The notes beneath the pieces were generated by a model that made no database searches, was not told where the DNA came from, and saw only the letters and a program-made list of their open reading frames with translations. A DNA stretch of 64,000 nt from positions 4,092,001 through 4,156,000 of the forward strand of contig NZ_CP034142.1 of NCBI RefSeq assembly GCF_003994855.1, in the 5' to 3' direction. This document shows positions 9,090-17,760 of this stretch, in pieces. Made by a program: the position numbers and the translations under genes. Source of the DNA: Marinobacter sp. NP-4(2019). GTDB lineage: Bacteria > Pseudomonadota > Gammaproteobacteria > Pseudomonadales > Oleiphilaceae. Within the stretch, counting starts at the first letter, position 1; every line of letters starts with the position of its first letter.

Positions 9090-10472
9090 ATGATAGAAAC
9101 GACCATCAATGCCCTGGTGTCTCCCGAGGGCAGTCTTGAGATTCTTTCCAACCACGAAGTCAACCGACTGAAAGACAAGAGTGAGGGTGGTCTTTACCGA
9201 CTGTTCCGCCAGTGTGCCCTGGCGGTGCTGAACACCGGCGTTGAAACCGACGACTGTAAGTCACTGATGGAAGCACACGCCGATTTCGACGTCCGGCTGG
9301 TCCCTCAACCCCGCGGCCTGAAGCTCGAACTGGTGAATGCACCGGCTCACGCTTTTGTCGACGGGGCCATGTTACGGGCCATTCGCGAGCATTTGTTCTC
9401 GGTGTTGCGGGATATCATCTATTCCTACTCAATTCCTGAGTCGGCCTCCGGCTTTCGCAGGGATGACCCGCAGGACATCACCAATCTGATCTTTCACATC
9501 CTGCGCAATGCGCGGGTGCTGCAGGCGGGGCGCCAACCGGACCTGGTGGTGTGCTGGGGTGGCCATTCCATTAACCAGCAGGAATATCAATACAGCAAGG
9601 AAGTGGGGCATCAGTTGGGTTTGCGGGCATTGAGCATCTGTACCGGGTGCGGCCCGGGCGCCATGAAAGGTCCGATGAAGGGAGCCACCATCGGCCACGC
9701 CAAGCAGCGGGTGAAGAACGGCCGCTATATCGGCCTGACCGAACCGGGCATTATCGGCGCCGAGGCTCCCAACCCCATTGTTAATGAACTGGTGATCATG
9801 CCGGACATCGAAAAGCGTCTGGAAGCGTTTGTCCGTACGGGCCATGGCGTCATTGTCTTCCCAGGCGGCGTTGGCACCGCCGAGGAAATTCTCTACCTGC
9901 TGGGCATTCTATTGCACCCGGACAATGCCGACCTGCCCTTCCCGGTGGTTTTTACCGGGCAGCGGGAAAACGCCGAATACTTCGAGATGATCGATAAATT
10001 CATCCGCAATGCCCTGGGAGATGAAGCGTCAAGCAAGTACGAGATCATTATCGATGACCCGGTGAGGGTCGCACAGACCATGAAAAAAGGCATGAAGGAA
10101 GTGGAAACCTTCCGGCGGGCGATGCAGGATGCCTATTACTTCAACTGGATGCTAAAGATTGATCCGGTGTTCCAGTTACCGTTCAACCCCAATCACGACA
10201 ACATGCTGGCACTGGAGCTGCATAGAAACCAGCCGGTTCACATGATCGCCGCCAACCTGCGCAAGGCTTTCAGCGGCATTGTTGCGGGTAATGTAAAAGA
10301 GAGCGGTATCCGGCAGGTGCAGGAGAAAGGGCCGTTTGAAATTGCCGGCGATCCCAGCCTGATCCAGCCACTGGAAGCGATGCTTGAGCAGTTTGTCGCA
10401 CAGAACCGGATGAAGCTGCCCGGCACGACCGCCTACAAGCCCAGCTACCGCATTGTCAGTCGGGCGGCCTGA
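9090..10472 (+). CDS. ppnN: Nucleotide 5'-monophosphate nucleosidase PpnN
   Basis: LOG-family enzyme that splits purine/pyrimidine monophosphates into base and ribose 5-phosphate; in E. coli it is a (p)ppGpp-controlled activity. 460 residues against 454 in E. coli. An N-terminal domain of about 140 residues is followed by the LOG core with GGHSIN, CTGCGPGAMKGPMKGA and the signature PGGVGTAEE, then the C-terminal pppGpp-binding extension. It stands alone and divergent from thiI. The stop codon lies inside a GC-rich hairpin (10461-10480) that may help end transcription. Confidence 0.93.
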   Translation: MIETTINALVSPEGSLEILSNHEVNRLKDKSEGGLYRLFRQCALAVLNTGVETDDCKSLMEAHADFDVRLVPQPRGLKLELVNAPAHAFVDGAMLRAIREHLFSVLRDIIYSYSIPESASGFRRDDPQDITNLIFHILRNARVLQAGRQPDLVVCWGGHSINQQEYQYSKEVGHQLGLRALSICTGCGPGAMKGPMKGATIGHAKQRVKNGRYIGLTEPGIIGAEAPNPIVNELVIMPDIEKRLEAFVRTGHGVIVFPGGVGTAEEILYLLGILLHPDNADLPFPVVFTGQRENAEYFEMIDKFIRNALGDEASSKYEIIIDDPVRVAQTMKKGMKEVETFRRAMQDAYYFNWMLKIDPVFQLPFNPNHDNMLALELHRNQPVHMIAANLRKAFSGIVAGNVKESGIRQVQEKGPFEIAGDPSLIQPLEAMLEQFVAQNRMKLPGTTAYKPSYRIVSRAA

Positions 10473-10480
10473 GCCGCCCG
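10461..10480 (+). terminator. GC-rich hairpin at ppnN stop
   Basis: CGGGCGGC (10461-10468) and GCCGCCCG (10473-10480) form a perfect 8-bp stem with a 4-base loop containing part of the TGA stop codon. No T-run follows, so a terminator role is uncertain; RNA stabilisation or coupling to translation end is as likely. Confidence 0.4.
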
Positions 10481-10514
10481 GCAGTCAGGAGTCAAGACCG
10501 GACAATATCCGGAA

Positions 10515-10850
10515 TTACTCACCACCATCCGCTGGCAGGCTGGAATAGTACGCGGCAAGATTGGCAATATCCTCGTCACTCAGGGCCGCAGCCTGGCCTT
10601 GCATGACCACCGCCTGGCCGCCGGCACGCTGCTTGTTCTTGTAAGCCTTCAGGGCATTCTGCAGGTAGACTTCATTCTGCCCCGCCAGGTTCGGATAGCC
10701 GGGAATCGAGGCTATGCCGTTCTTGCCGTGGCAGGCGGCACATACCGCAGCCTTGGCTTTACCCGCTTCGGCGTCGGCGGCCAAGCCCCCAACAGGAATG
10801 ACGCTGCCGAGTGCAAACAGACCGGCAATGGTATAGTGTTTCAAACGCAT
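10515..10850 (-). CDS. Monohaem class I cytochrome c, c5/c4-like
   Basis: Small periplasmic electron carrier of 111 residues. Signal peptide (about 1-24, ending GGLAADA), haem attachment site CAACH, PNLAGQNEVYLQNALKAYKN, and a distal Met in AVVMQGQAAALSDEDIANLAAYYSSL. The ATG at 10850 follows GAGAGGG with 8-base spacing. The motif set is that of single-domain c4-type cytochromes that feed cytochrome c oxidases. Its partner is not identifiable from the neighbours. Confidence 0.9.
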   Translation of the reverse strand: MRLKHYTIAGLFALGSVIPVGGLAADAEAGKAKAAVCAACHGKNGIASIPGYPNLAGQNEVYLQNALKAYKNKQRAGGQAVVMQGQAAALSDEDIANLAAYYSSLPADGGE

Positions 10851-11024
10851 TGGTTCTACCCTCTCATCGTTGTAATAACCGGCGCCAACCACACGCCGGA
10901 CATAAACTCGCCTTCACTTATAGCACAGCAACAGGCGTCCTCAAATGTGCGATATCAAGGCGGGTAGAATCGACACAGTACATCAAAAACGCAACAACCG
11001 GTTCCAACCGGCGGAGACACAAAC

Positions 11025-12128
11025 ATGCCCATTCAGGTGCAAGAACTGGACTGCCTCGAAGGCCGCATTGGCCAGATCACCCTGGACTCCCCCGCAACCC
11101 TGAATGCCCTCTCCAGAGATATGATCGACGACATGCAGGCAGCCCTTGACCGCTGGGCAAGTGATGATCACATCGCTCTCGTGATTCTTCAGGGTGCGGG
11201 CGATCGGGCATTCTGTGCCGGCGGCAACATTCGTGACCTCCATGGCGCCCTCACCAGGGGCGGTGATCCCGCCACCGCAACAGAATTCTTTCAACGCGAA
11301 TACCACCTCGACTACACAATCCATCGCTTCCCGAAACCGGTGGTCGGCATTGGACATGGTGTAGTCATGGGCGGAGGCCTGGGGCTGCTGGCTGCTTGTC
11401 GTTACCGTCTGATAACCCCGGACGTCACCATGGCCATGCCGGAAGTGGCTATCGGCCTTTTTCCCGATGTGGGCGCAAGCTGGTTCCTCAATCGCCTCCC
11501 GGGGCGCCTGGGGTTGTTTATGGGACTGACCGGATGCCGGCTGAATGCCTCCGACGTGATCCGTGTGGGGCTGGCGGACATGGCCATCCTGCCGGAGGAA
11601 CGCACATCCCTGACAGAACGCTTGCAGAACGAACGCTGGACCGGCGAAGCCGCCGCTGACGACAACCGGCTGTTTCGCTTGCTCAACCAGCTGAATGCCG
11701 TGGATTACAGGTCCCTCGGAGCCAGTGAACTGGCGAATCACGAACAGACAATCGCCAGACTGGGTGCCGGTGATGACCTGGCCGCCATTGTCGACCGCCT
11801 GATTTCCGCGGACATCAACAGCAACTGGTGGGAAAGCGCCGTCCACAACCTGAGAACCGGGTGCCCGGTGTCCATGTGGCTGGTGTGGCAACAGCTCAAA
11901 CGCGCACAACAGATGTCGCTCAAGGACGTCTTCCGGATGGAACTGGCCATGGCCACCGAATGTACCCGTCGCCCAGACCTGCCGGAAGGCATACGGGCCC
12001 GGATGGTGGACAAGGACAACAACCCCAAGTGGTCATTCAGCAGCCTTCAGGAGATACCGGAGGAGGTCATTGATGCCCACTTTCATCCGGCGTGGGATGA
12101 CGTCACTGATCCGATGCAACTGGACTGA
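11025..12128 (+). CDS. Enoyl-CoA hydratase/isomerase family, 3-hydroxyisobutyryl-CoA hydrolase-like
   Basis: Crotonase-fold protein of 367 residues, the length of HIBYL-CoA hydrolases rather than the ~260 of plain enoyl-CoA hydratases. AFCAGGNIRDLH and HGVVMGGGLGLLA build the two oxyanion holes; MPEVAIGLFPDVGASWFL carries the Glu and Asp used by 3-hydroxyisobutyryl-CoA hydrolase. The predicted reaction is release of CoA from 3-hydroxyisobutyryl-CoA in valine breakdown. No other valine genes are adjacent, so the physiological substrate is inferred. Confidence 0.85.
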   Translation: MPIQVQELDCLEGRIGQITLDSPATLNALSRDMIDDMQAALDRWASDDHIALVILQGAGDRAFCAGGNIRDLHGALTRGGDPATATEFFQREYHLDYTIHRFPKPVVGIGHGVVMGGGLGLLAACRYRLITPDVTMAMPEVAIGLFPDVGASWFLNRLPGRLGLFMGLTGCRLNASDVIRVGLADMAILPEERTSLTERLQNERWTGEAAADDNRLFRLLNQLNAVDYRSLGASELANHEQTIARLGAGDDLAAIVDRLISADINSNWWESAVHNLRTGCPVSMWLVWQQLKRAQQMSLKDVFRMELAMATECTRRPDLPEGIRARMVDKDNNPKWSFSSLQEIPEEVIDAHFHPAWDDVTDPMQLD

Positions 12129-12137
12129 CCCGGAACA

Positions 12138-12653
12138 CTAGTGCCGGGCGCCTGCCTGGATCAACAACATCTCCAGGTCGCGGTTACCGTTGCCCCGTGC
12201 CAGCTCCAGGGCAGTCATGCCATCCCTCGATCGGTAGTTCACATCGGCTCCTGCGGCCAGTAGCATTTCTGCCGTGAGCATGTCGCCGCTGTCAACAACG
12301 TGCATCAACAAAGAGCGACCGCCCTGGCTGACGTTGACATTGGCACCAGCCGCCAGCAACACCCTCACCACTGACAAATGACCATTCCTGGCAGCCCGGA
12401 TCACGGCCGTGGAGCCGTCCGAATCGCTGGCATTCACCGGTGCTCCGGCGGCCAGGACTAACTCGACCAACCGTCGATTGCCGCTCTGTGCAGCAACCAT
12501 CAACGGTGTCTCACCGCCGTCGTCCGGCGCCAGCGCGGCCTTGAGCTCCGGACGGATGCCCATCCCGGGATCGGAGGCACAGCCGGCAACAAACAGACTG
12601 AATGCAAGGGATAAAACAAATACGGGATAAACGGCGCCAGCTTCCTTGGCCAT
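12138..12653 (-). CDS. Ankyrin-repeat lipoprotein
   Basis: Signal peptide with lipobox LFVAGC (Cys at about residue 25), so probably a lipid-anchored periplasmic or outer-membrane protein of 171 residues. The mature part is built of about four ankyrin repeats: GETPLMVAAQSGNRRLVELVLAAG, then DGSTAVIRAARNGH, GGRSLLMHVVDSGD and DGMTALELARGNGN. Ankyrin repeats mediate protein contacts; no enzymatic domain is present. The stop is 9 bp from the convergent HIBYL-CoA hydrolase-like gene. The partner and role are unknown. Confidence 0.85.
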   Translation of the reverse strand: MAKEAGAVYPVFVLSLAFSLFVAGCASDPGMGIRPELKAALAPDDGGETPLMVAAQSGNRRLVELVLAAGAPVNASDSDGSTAVIRAARNGHLSVVRVLLAAGANVNVSQGGRSLLMHVVDSGDMLTAEMLLAAGADVNYRSRDGMTALELARGNGNRDLEMLLIQAGARH

Positions 12654-12722
12654 GATAAGGTCTCTGTTGATTATTATTGCCCGTATTCTGATCAGGTCTG
12701 GTCGGGAATTAAATCGAGCGGA

Positions 12723-14873
12723 TCACAAGTTCCGTGAGTGTTGCAGGAGTTCGCCGGTCAATTGACGTAATCGATGTTCACCGTCCTTCTGCCCACGGCA
12801 CAAACCGGCATGCTGGAGCTCAGGCCAGGACCAGCCCTGAATCACCCGACGACACCACAAATCCGCATCATCACTGGACGCCAGGATTCGGGACAGGCTC
12901 CGCCCCAGGCTTACCTTCCGTAATACCGGCACCATCAGCTCAAAACCGCGATAGCCTCCGGCAAAGCTCTCCAGGTCACGGCGGTCTTCGTCATTCAGTG
13001 TCTGTCCGGTGGCCAGCTCGGCTGTCAGCAGGTATACCAGTTCCGGTTCCATATCGCGCCAGTAGAGCGGAACCAGGGTCAGCCAGTGTTCGGCCAGGCG
13101 CCGGCGAATCCTTGGCAGCAGGTCATCGCCACGTGCGGACGTGCTGCGGAGCATCTGGATCGGGTATTCCCCGGTACTCGCCTCCCGGGTCATGCCCGGG
13201 CGGATCAGCGCCAGTCCGGCGCTCTGCCAGAATCGGATCAGGTCTGCGCTGCCGCCGAAGCTGGTGCCCAGACCGTCATAACCCTGGCTCTTGGCATGGG
13301 CGCACGCAGTCTCCACCAGTTGGGTTCCCAGCCCACGTAACCGGCATTGCTCACTCACAGCGATCCTGACCACCCTCAGCCATTGGCAGCAGGCCGCTTC
13401 CGGAAAACCGCTGTGATTGGCGAGAGACTGGGCCAACAAGTGGCCGCGCACGCGACGCTGTCCGCGCATCACCCGATCCGCCAGCTCCGGACTCAGGCCC
13501 CCTTCCTGCCTGGCCCAGAGCACACCCGCCAGCCGCCCTCCGACCGTCAGTCGCCAGCTGACTGCCTGGGGGTCATCCAGCCATTGGCGCAGGTCCGCGG
13601 GCGTGGTGCGGTAGTGTGCGTTCACCAGCAGGCCAAAGGCTTCCGCCAGCTCCTGTTCGCTGGCCCGGGCCGGGACCCAGGGCTCTATTCTTGTCTCGCC
13701 ATCACCGGGTACCTGATCGGGCGCGTCGGCGTGCAGAAGAAACATCCGTGAAATCAGCGGCTCCAGAGGATCTGTGGCGGACCAGCGAATGGGCGCCTTC
13801 AGGGTCGCGCCGCGCCACTGGGGGGTACGGGTATCAAGCACCTGACGAAAGCGGATGGCAAAACCACGCCCCGACCCTTCGTAACCATGAACGGTGGAGG
13901 CGAACACTACCCGCGGCCAGCCGGTGAGAATCCGCGCCAGACGCTCGGCCGGCAGGGCCGCCGCTTCGTCCACCAGAATCAGCTCCGCTTCCGGGGCCTG
14001 AGCCAGCAGTTGATCCGGCGACAGGTAGCTCAAACGGGCACCGTCTGGCAACACCAGTTCTCCGGCCAGACCTTCTTCATAACCACCCTCCCCGGCCGTC
14101 AACCTGGCATGATGGAACAGGGTCGCGACGGTTTCGATGCCGGGCGCGGTGACCACCACATGCCTCCGGCCCTGCTGGAGCAGCCTGACCGCCGCTATAC
14201 CCAACGCCGCCGACTTGCCACGGCCACGGTCGGCGGTGAGTACCAGCGGCCGACGGCGACGGCCCTGACCAGTATGTATGATCGCGCCGATAGCCTGTTG
14301 CTGATCGCGGGTCTGACCAACCTCGAACGGTTGCCGCAGACCATCCAATTGCGGCAGGGCCGGGGCGGCGTCCTCCGCCGGGTTGAACCGGATAACCGCC
14401 GGCGATGCCGCGATAACCGCGGACAGCCTGGCGGCAAACGGGTGATGATCGGCCCCGTCGAGGCCGGTGCGGATATAGTCGGGGTCGTCGAAAGTGGACC
14501 ACTGATCCAGCGGCGGCATCAGCCAGATCAGCAAGCCGCCCGCTTTGAGAGTGCCCGCCAGCGCCGCCAGGCTGTCGGGAGAATTCCCCTGCCAGCCGTC
14601 CCAGACCACCACATCAAGCTCTCGCCCCAACCACTGGCGGGCCTTTCGCGGCGGCACCGGAAGCAGACGATCATCCGGCACAACCTCCGGCCTCCCCGTC
14701 CAGATGCCGCCCTGCCATGACAAGGCCGGCAACAGCTGCCGGAGCCAGTCGATGGCGCAGGCCCGGTCACCCTCCAGAAACACAAGGCGGCGCTCACCCC
14801 TGGCGGCCAGTTGTTGCTGCAGTCTGCGCCAGGCGTCGATGTCCGGTGCCGGCTTGGCGGTGGCGGGTCCCAT
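12723..14873 (-). CDS. tmcA: tRNA(Met) cytidine acetyltransferase TmcA
   Basis: RNA-helicase/acetyltransferase fusion that makes N4-acetylcytidine at the wobble base of elongator tRNA-Met using acetyl-CoA and ATP. 716 residues, somewhat longer than E. coli TmcA (671). N-terminal DUF1726-like region, helicase core with Walker A TADRGRGKSAAL and Walker B LILVDEAAALP, GNAT domain with RIAVSEQCRLRGLGTQLV (acetyl-CoA loop), and a C-terminal tRNA-binding tail. The ATG overlaps the stop of the DUF2237 gene by one base, suggesting translational coupling. Confidence 0.94.
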   Translation of the reverse strand: MGPATAKPAPDIDAWRRLQQQLAARGERRLVFLEGDRACAIDWLRQLLPALSWQGGIWTGRPEVVPDDRLLPVPPRKARQWLGRELDVVVWDGWQGNSPDSLAALAGTLKAGGLLIWLMPPLDQWSTFDDPDYIRTGLDGADHHPFAARLSAVIAASPAVIRFNPAEDAAPALPQLDGLRQPFEVGQTRDQQQAIGAIIHTGQGRRRRPLVLTADRGRGKSAALGIAAVRLLQQGRRHVVVTAPGIETVATLFHHARLTAGEGGYEEGLAGELVLPDGARLSYLSPDQLLAQAPEAELILVDEAAALPAERLARILTGWPRVVFASTVHGYEGSGRGFAIRFRQVLDTRTPQWRGATLKAPIRWSATDPLEPLISRMFLLHADAPDQVPGDGETRIEPWVPARASEQELAEAFGLLVNAHYRTTPADLRQWLDDPQAVSWRLTVGGRLAGVLWARQEGGLSPELADRVMRGQRRVRGHLLAQSLANHSGFPEAACCQWLRVVRIAVSEQCRLRGLGTQLVETACAHAKSQGYDGLGTSFGGSADLIRFWQSAGLALIRPGMTREASTGEYPIQMLRSTSARGDDLLPRIRRRLAEHWLTLVPLYWRDMEPELVYLLTAELATGQTLNDEDRRDLESFAGGYRGFELMVPVLRKVSLGRSLSRILASSDDADLWCRRVIQGWSWPELQHAGLCRGQKDGEHRLRQLTGELLQHSRNL

Positions 14874-15250
14874 TAGCTGAGGTCGGTTCCATGGGACTTG
14901 AGGTCGGTGAGCGCACAGATTTCCAGGGCAGCCCGGTGGGTCGCGCGCAGCCTGACTCTCGGTGCACAGCCGGCTTCGAACGCTTCCTGCCAGCGCGCGG
15001 CGCACAGGCACCAGTTGTCCCCTGACTTGAGGCCGGGAAACCCGAATTCCGGCCTGGGGGTGCTGAGGTCATTGCCACGGGCCCTGGAGAATGCCAGGAA
15101 GTCGTCGGTGACGACAACGCAAACGGTATGGGAGCCAAAGTCGTCCGGACCGGTGTTGCAACAGCCATCCCGGTAGAAGCCGGTCACTGGATCCTGGCCA
15201 CAGGCTTCAAGCTGCTCGCCAAGTACATTTACTGCTTCAGCCATCTGCAT
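14873..15250 (-). CDS. DUF2237 family protein
   Basis: Compact protein of 125 residues with the DUF2237 features: LGEQLEACGQDPVTGFYRDGCC near the start, DFGSHTVCVVVTDDFLAFSRARGNDLSTP, and GDNWCLCAARWQEAFEAG. Several conserved Cys suggest metal or redox chemistry, but no function is established for the family as far as I know. Of two adjacent ATGs, 15250 has the better spacing from GGAG. It is the first gene of a two-gene unit with tmcA (TAATG overlap), a hint of a link with translation or simply co-expression. Confidence 0.88.
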   Translation of the reverse strand: MQMAEAVNVLGEQLEACGQDPVTGFYRDGCCNTGPDDFGSHTVCVVVTDDFLAFSRARGNDLSTPRPEFGFPGLKSGDNWCLCAARWQEAFEAGCAPRVRLRATHRAALEICALTDLKSHGTDLS

Positions 15251-15321
15251 CATGCTCTCCTTTGGTTTGGGAGTAAGCGGGCAATTATGTCGGACCGGTA
15301 TCCGCACTACCAGTCGCCCGC

Positions 15322-15327
15322 TACAAT
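15322..15327 (+). promoter_or_regulatory. -10 element immediately upstream of helicase start
   Basis: TACAAT at 15322-15327 is one base from the sigma-70 -10 consensus. A transcript started 6-8 bases downstream would begin at 15333-15335, that is at the ATG of the helicase gene itself. No convincing -35 hexamer is visible at the correct spacing, so this rests on one element. Confidence 0.4.
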
Positions 15328-15334
15328 AGCGCCC

Positions 15335-17608
15335 ATGCAGACCCAACCCCACACAGCTGATACCACCGAACTGCCGGATTATCTCACCGATGAGCAGCGG
15401 GCGATCATCACCGCCGGCTACGAGCATTCGGTAATTACCGCCGTGGCCGGCAGCGGCAAGACATCGACACTGGCCTGGCGCATCCGCTATCTCCTGCAGC
15501 AGGGCCATGCCCCCGAGCGCATGCTGGTACTGATGTTCAATCGCAGCGCCCGAACAGACTTTGAGCGTAAGCTGCAGGCGGTGTGCAGTCAAAGTGGGCT
15601 GGCAACGCCGGAAGTCCGCACCTATCACGCCATGGGCCTGCGCCTGTACAAACGCTTCGTGCGGGAGGGCTATCTGCCGGGCTTCTCCGACAAGATCCTG
15701 AGCGAGCAGGAAATCAACTATCAGGCCTGGCAACTGACCCGTCGACTGGCACCGGAAGACCTGGCCGATGACATCCGCCGCAACAAGAAAGACTTCGTGG
15801 AAACCGCCACCAGCTTCATTGATCTGGTGAAAACCACACTGTCCCCAGTCGAAGTGGTGTTTGAGGAGCTCGGCTATTCCGACAAACACCGTTACCTGAT
15901 CGACCTGTTCCACGCCTTCGAACAGTGGCGCAAAAGCCAGAGCCGCATCAGCTACGCCGACATGCTGTATGAGCCGGTGATGGCAATTCACCAGAACCAG
16001 CCGTTGCAGCGCCTGGTGGGTAACAAGATGGACCTGATCCTGGTGGACGAGTACCAGGACACCAACGAGATCCAGCACCTGTTGTTGCGCTACGTCGCCG
16101 GGGAACGGGCGCGGGTGACGGTGGTGGGTGATCCCGACCAGACCATTTACGAATTTCGCGGCGCCAAACCGGAGTTCATTCTCAAACGGTTCAGCGACGA
16201 ATTCGAAAGCCCGCTGGAACAGACGCTGAGCTACAGCTTCCGCTACGGCCACCAGGTCGCCCTGCTGGCCAACCACCTGATCTGCAACAACACCGGTCGC
16301 AAAGACGTGCTTTGTCACGCCCACCCTTCAACGCCAGACACCACGATCTCCCTGCACGAATCCGGCAGTGACAGCGACACCGTACTGGACATCCTGCAGC
16401 GACAGTCCCCTGAACAGCGGGTGGATACGGCCATTCTGTTCCGGGTCTGGAGCCAGAGCGTGCCCATTGAACTGAAATTGCTGGCCAGGCAAATTCCCTA
16501 CCGTATCGACGCTGGCAAAGGCGCTTTGTTCAGCCGTGAAATTCAGGCGGTCGGGGCACTGCTGACGGTCATCGCCGGAAAACTGGATAACCTGCCACCG
16601 GACGACCGTCTGAGCATTGCGCGACAACTCCTGCGCTTTCCCCACATTGGTCTGAAGGAACCGGAGCTGGAGCAACTCGCCAGTTTCCTGTCCGGTTTCG
16701 GCACCGGTTGGCATGAACGGCTGCTGGCAATGGACTTCGACGCGCTGGCCCCCATGGCGGCGCGGAAACTGCGCAAACTGGGCGAAGTGCTGGCCCGTCT
16801 GCAGGGCTATCGGGGCCCCGTGTCCAATGCGATTGCGGTCTACGCTGAACACACGGATCTGTACGAGGGTATCCGCAGCCTCGCATTGACCCACGAAGCC
16901 GCGGATGAGCGAATCGACACCATCCACGGCTTCCGTGACTACCTGAAAGGTCTCGACGTGGACGCCAGCGGTGCCCTGCAACACCTCAAGGCCCTGAAAA
17001 AACAGGCCAGCGAGGCCGCCAGCCACGGCGTACTGCTATCCACCATCCATCGCACCAAGGGGCTGGAATGGCCCATCGTCATCCTCCCCGGGCTGCAGGA
17101 AAAGTACCTGCCCTACAGCCCCCGGGCCGAGGATGATCCCCGTGCCTTTATGGAGAGTGAGCGCCGGCTGTTGTATGTGGCCATGACCCGGACACGTAAC
17201 CACCTGCATCTGATTACCCGCCCCGCCAGTACCCAGCCCCACCTGGATGGCGATCTGGGCCCCAGCCGGTTCATCAGTGAGCTGTGCTTCCCGCTGTCGG
17301 CCGAGTTTGGCGCCTGGCTTGATCAACGGTCCGCCGGAAATTCCACAGCCTTCCGGGCGAACTCGCCACTGACGTCAATTGCCAATCGTTATGCGGACCG
17401 TGAGGCGGTGACACTCGAAGGTACACAGCAGGCCCCCAAAGCCAGCAGCGCACCACTGTGGGCCCGAAATCGGCTGAGTCACACGATATTCGGAGAAGGG
17501 GTGGTTATCGCGGAAGACGACAGCGCGTTCGAAGTGCGCTTCGATTCCGGCGAAACCCTGAACTTCAGCAAGAAAAGCGCGCACCTGTACTTTACCGTCG
17601 TGGCCTGA
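15335..17608 (+). CDS. UvrD/Rep-like superfamily 1 ATP-dependent helicase
   Basis: Second SF1A helicase in the window, 757 residues from ATG 15335. Motifs: TAVAGSGKTST, MLVLMFNRSA, VRTYHAMGLRL, LILVDEYQDTNE, VVGDPDQTIYEFRGA, LSYSFRYG, STIHRTKGLEWP and LLYVAMTRTRNHL. A short C-terminal module (ARNRLSHTIFGEGVVI to FSKKSAHLYF) resembles the UvrD Tudor-like tail. It differs from uvrD at 2351-4516 and is not a duplicate. The start is uncertain: ATG at 15287 in the same frame adds 16 residues (MSDRYPHYQSPATIAP), but a -10-like TACAAT lies between the two. Probably repair or recombination; exact role unknown. Confidence 0.88.
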   Translation: MQTQPHTADTTELPDYLTDEQRAIITAGYEHSVITAVAGSGKTSTLAWRIRYLLQQGHAPERMLVLMFNRSARTDFERKLQAVCSQSGLATPEVRTYHAMGLRLYKRFVREGYLPGFSDKILSEQEINYQAWQLTRRLAPEDLADDIRRNKKDFVETATSFIDLVKTTLSPVEVVFEELGYSDKHRYLIDLFHAFEQWRKSQSRISYADMLYEPVMAIHQNQPLQRLVGNKMDLILVDEYQDTNEIQHLLLRYVAGERARVTVVGDPDQTIYEFRGAKPEFILKRFSDEFESPLEQTLSYSFRYGHQVALLANHLICNNTGRKDVLCHAHPSTPDTTISLHESGSDSDTVLDILQRQSPEQRVDTAILFRVWSQSVPIELKLLARQIPYRIDAGKGALFSREIQAVGALLTVIAGKLDNLPPDDRLSIARQLLRFPHIGLKEPELEQLASFLSGFGTGWHERLLAMDFDALAPMAARKLRKLGEVLARLQGYRGPVSNAIAVYAEHTDLYEGIRSLALTHEAADERIDTIHGFRDYLKGLDVDASGALQHLKALKKQASEAASHGVLLSTIHRTKGLEWPIVILPGLQEKYLPYSPRAEDDPRAFMESERRLLYVAMTRTRNHLHLITRPASTQPHLDGDLGPSRFISELCFPLSAEFGAWLDQRSAGNSTAFRANSPLTSIANRYADREAVTLEGTQQAPKASSAPLWARNRLSHTIFGEGVVIAEDDSAFEVRFDSGETLNFSKKSAHLYFTVVA

Positions 17609-17760
17609 TTGGCCAGAGTCCAATGTAGTCGGGCATGCGTACAATGACATCTGCGTAATTTCTTTGTTTTTTTGAAACCTGTCACTTAGTTTTAACGTCA
17701 GGGCTACTTGAAGCAACTCTCAAAAGTCGCTTTTAATGACAATCGAACAGGAGGTTCTGC

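Noticed and set aside
15251..16324. Reverse open frame extending the DUF2237 gene far upstream
   Set aside because: It runs antisense to conserved helicase motifs, and the DUF2237 family start is at 15250; the extension has no homology-like features.
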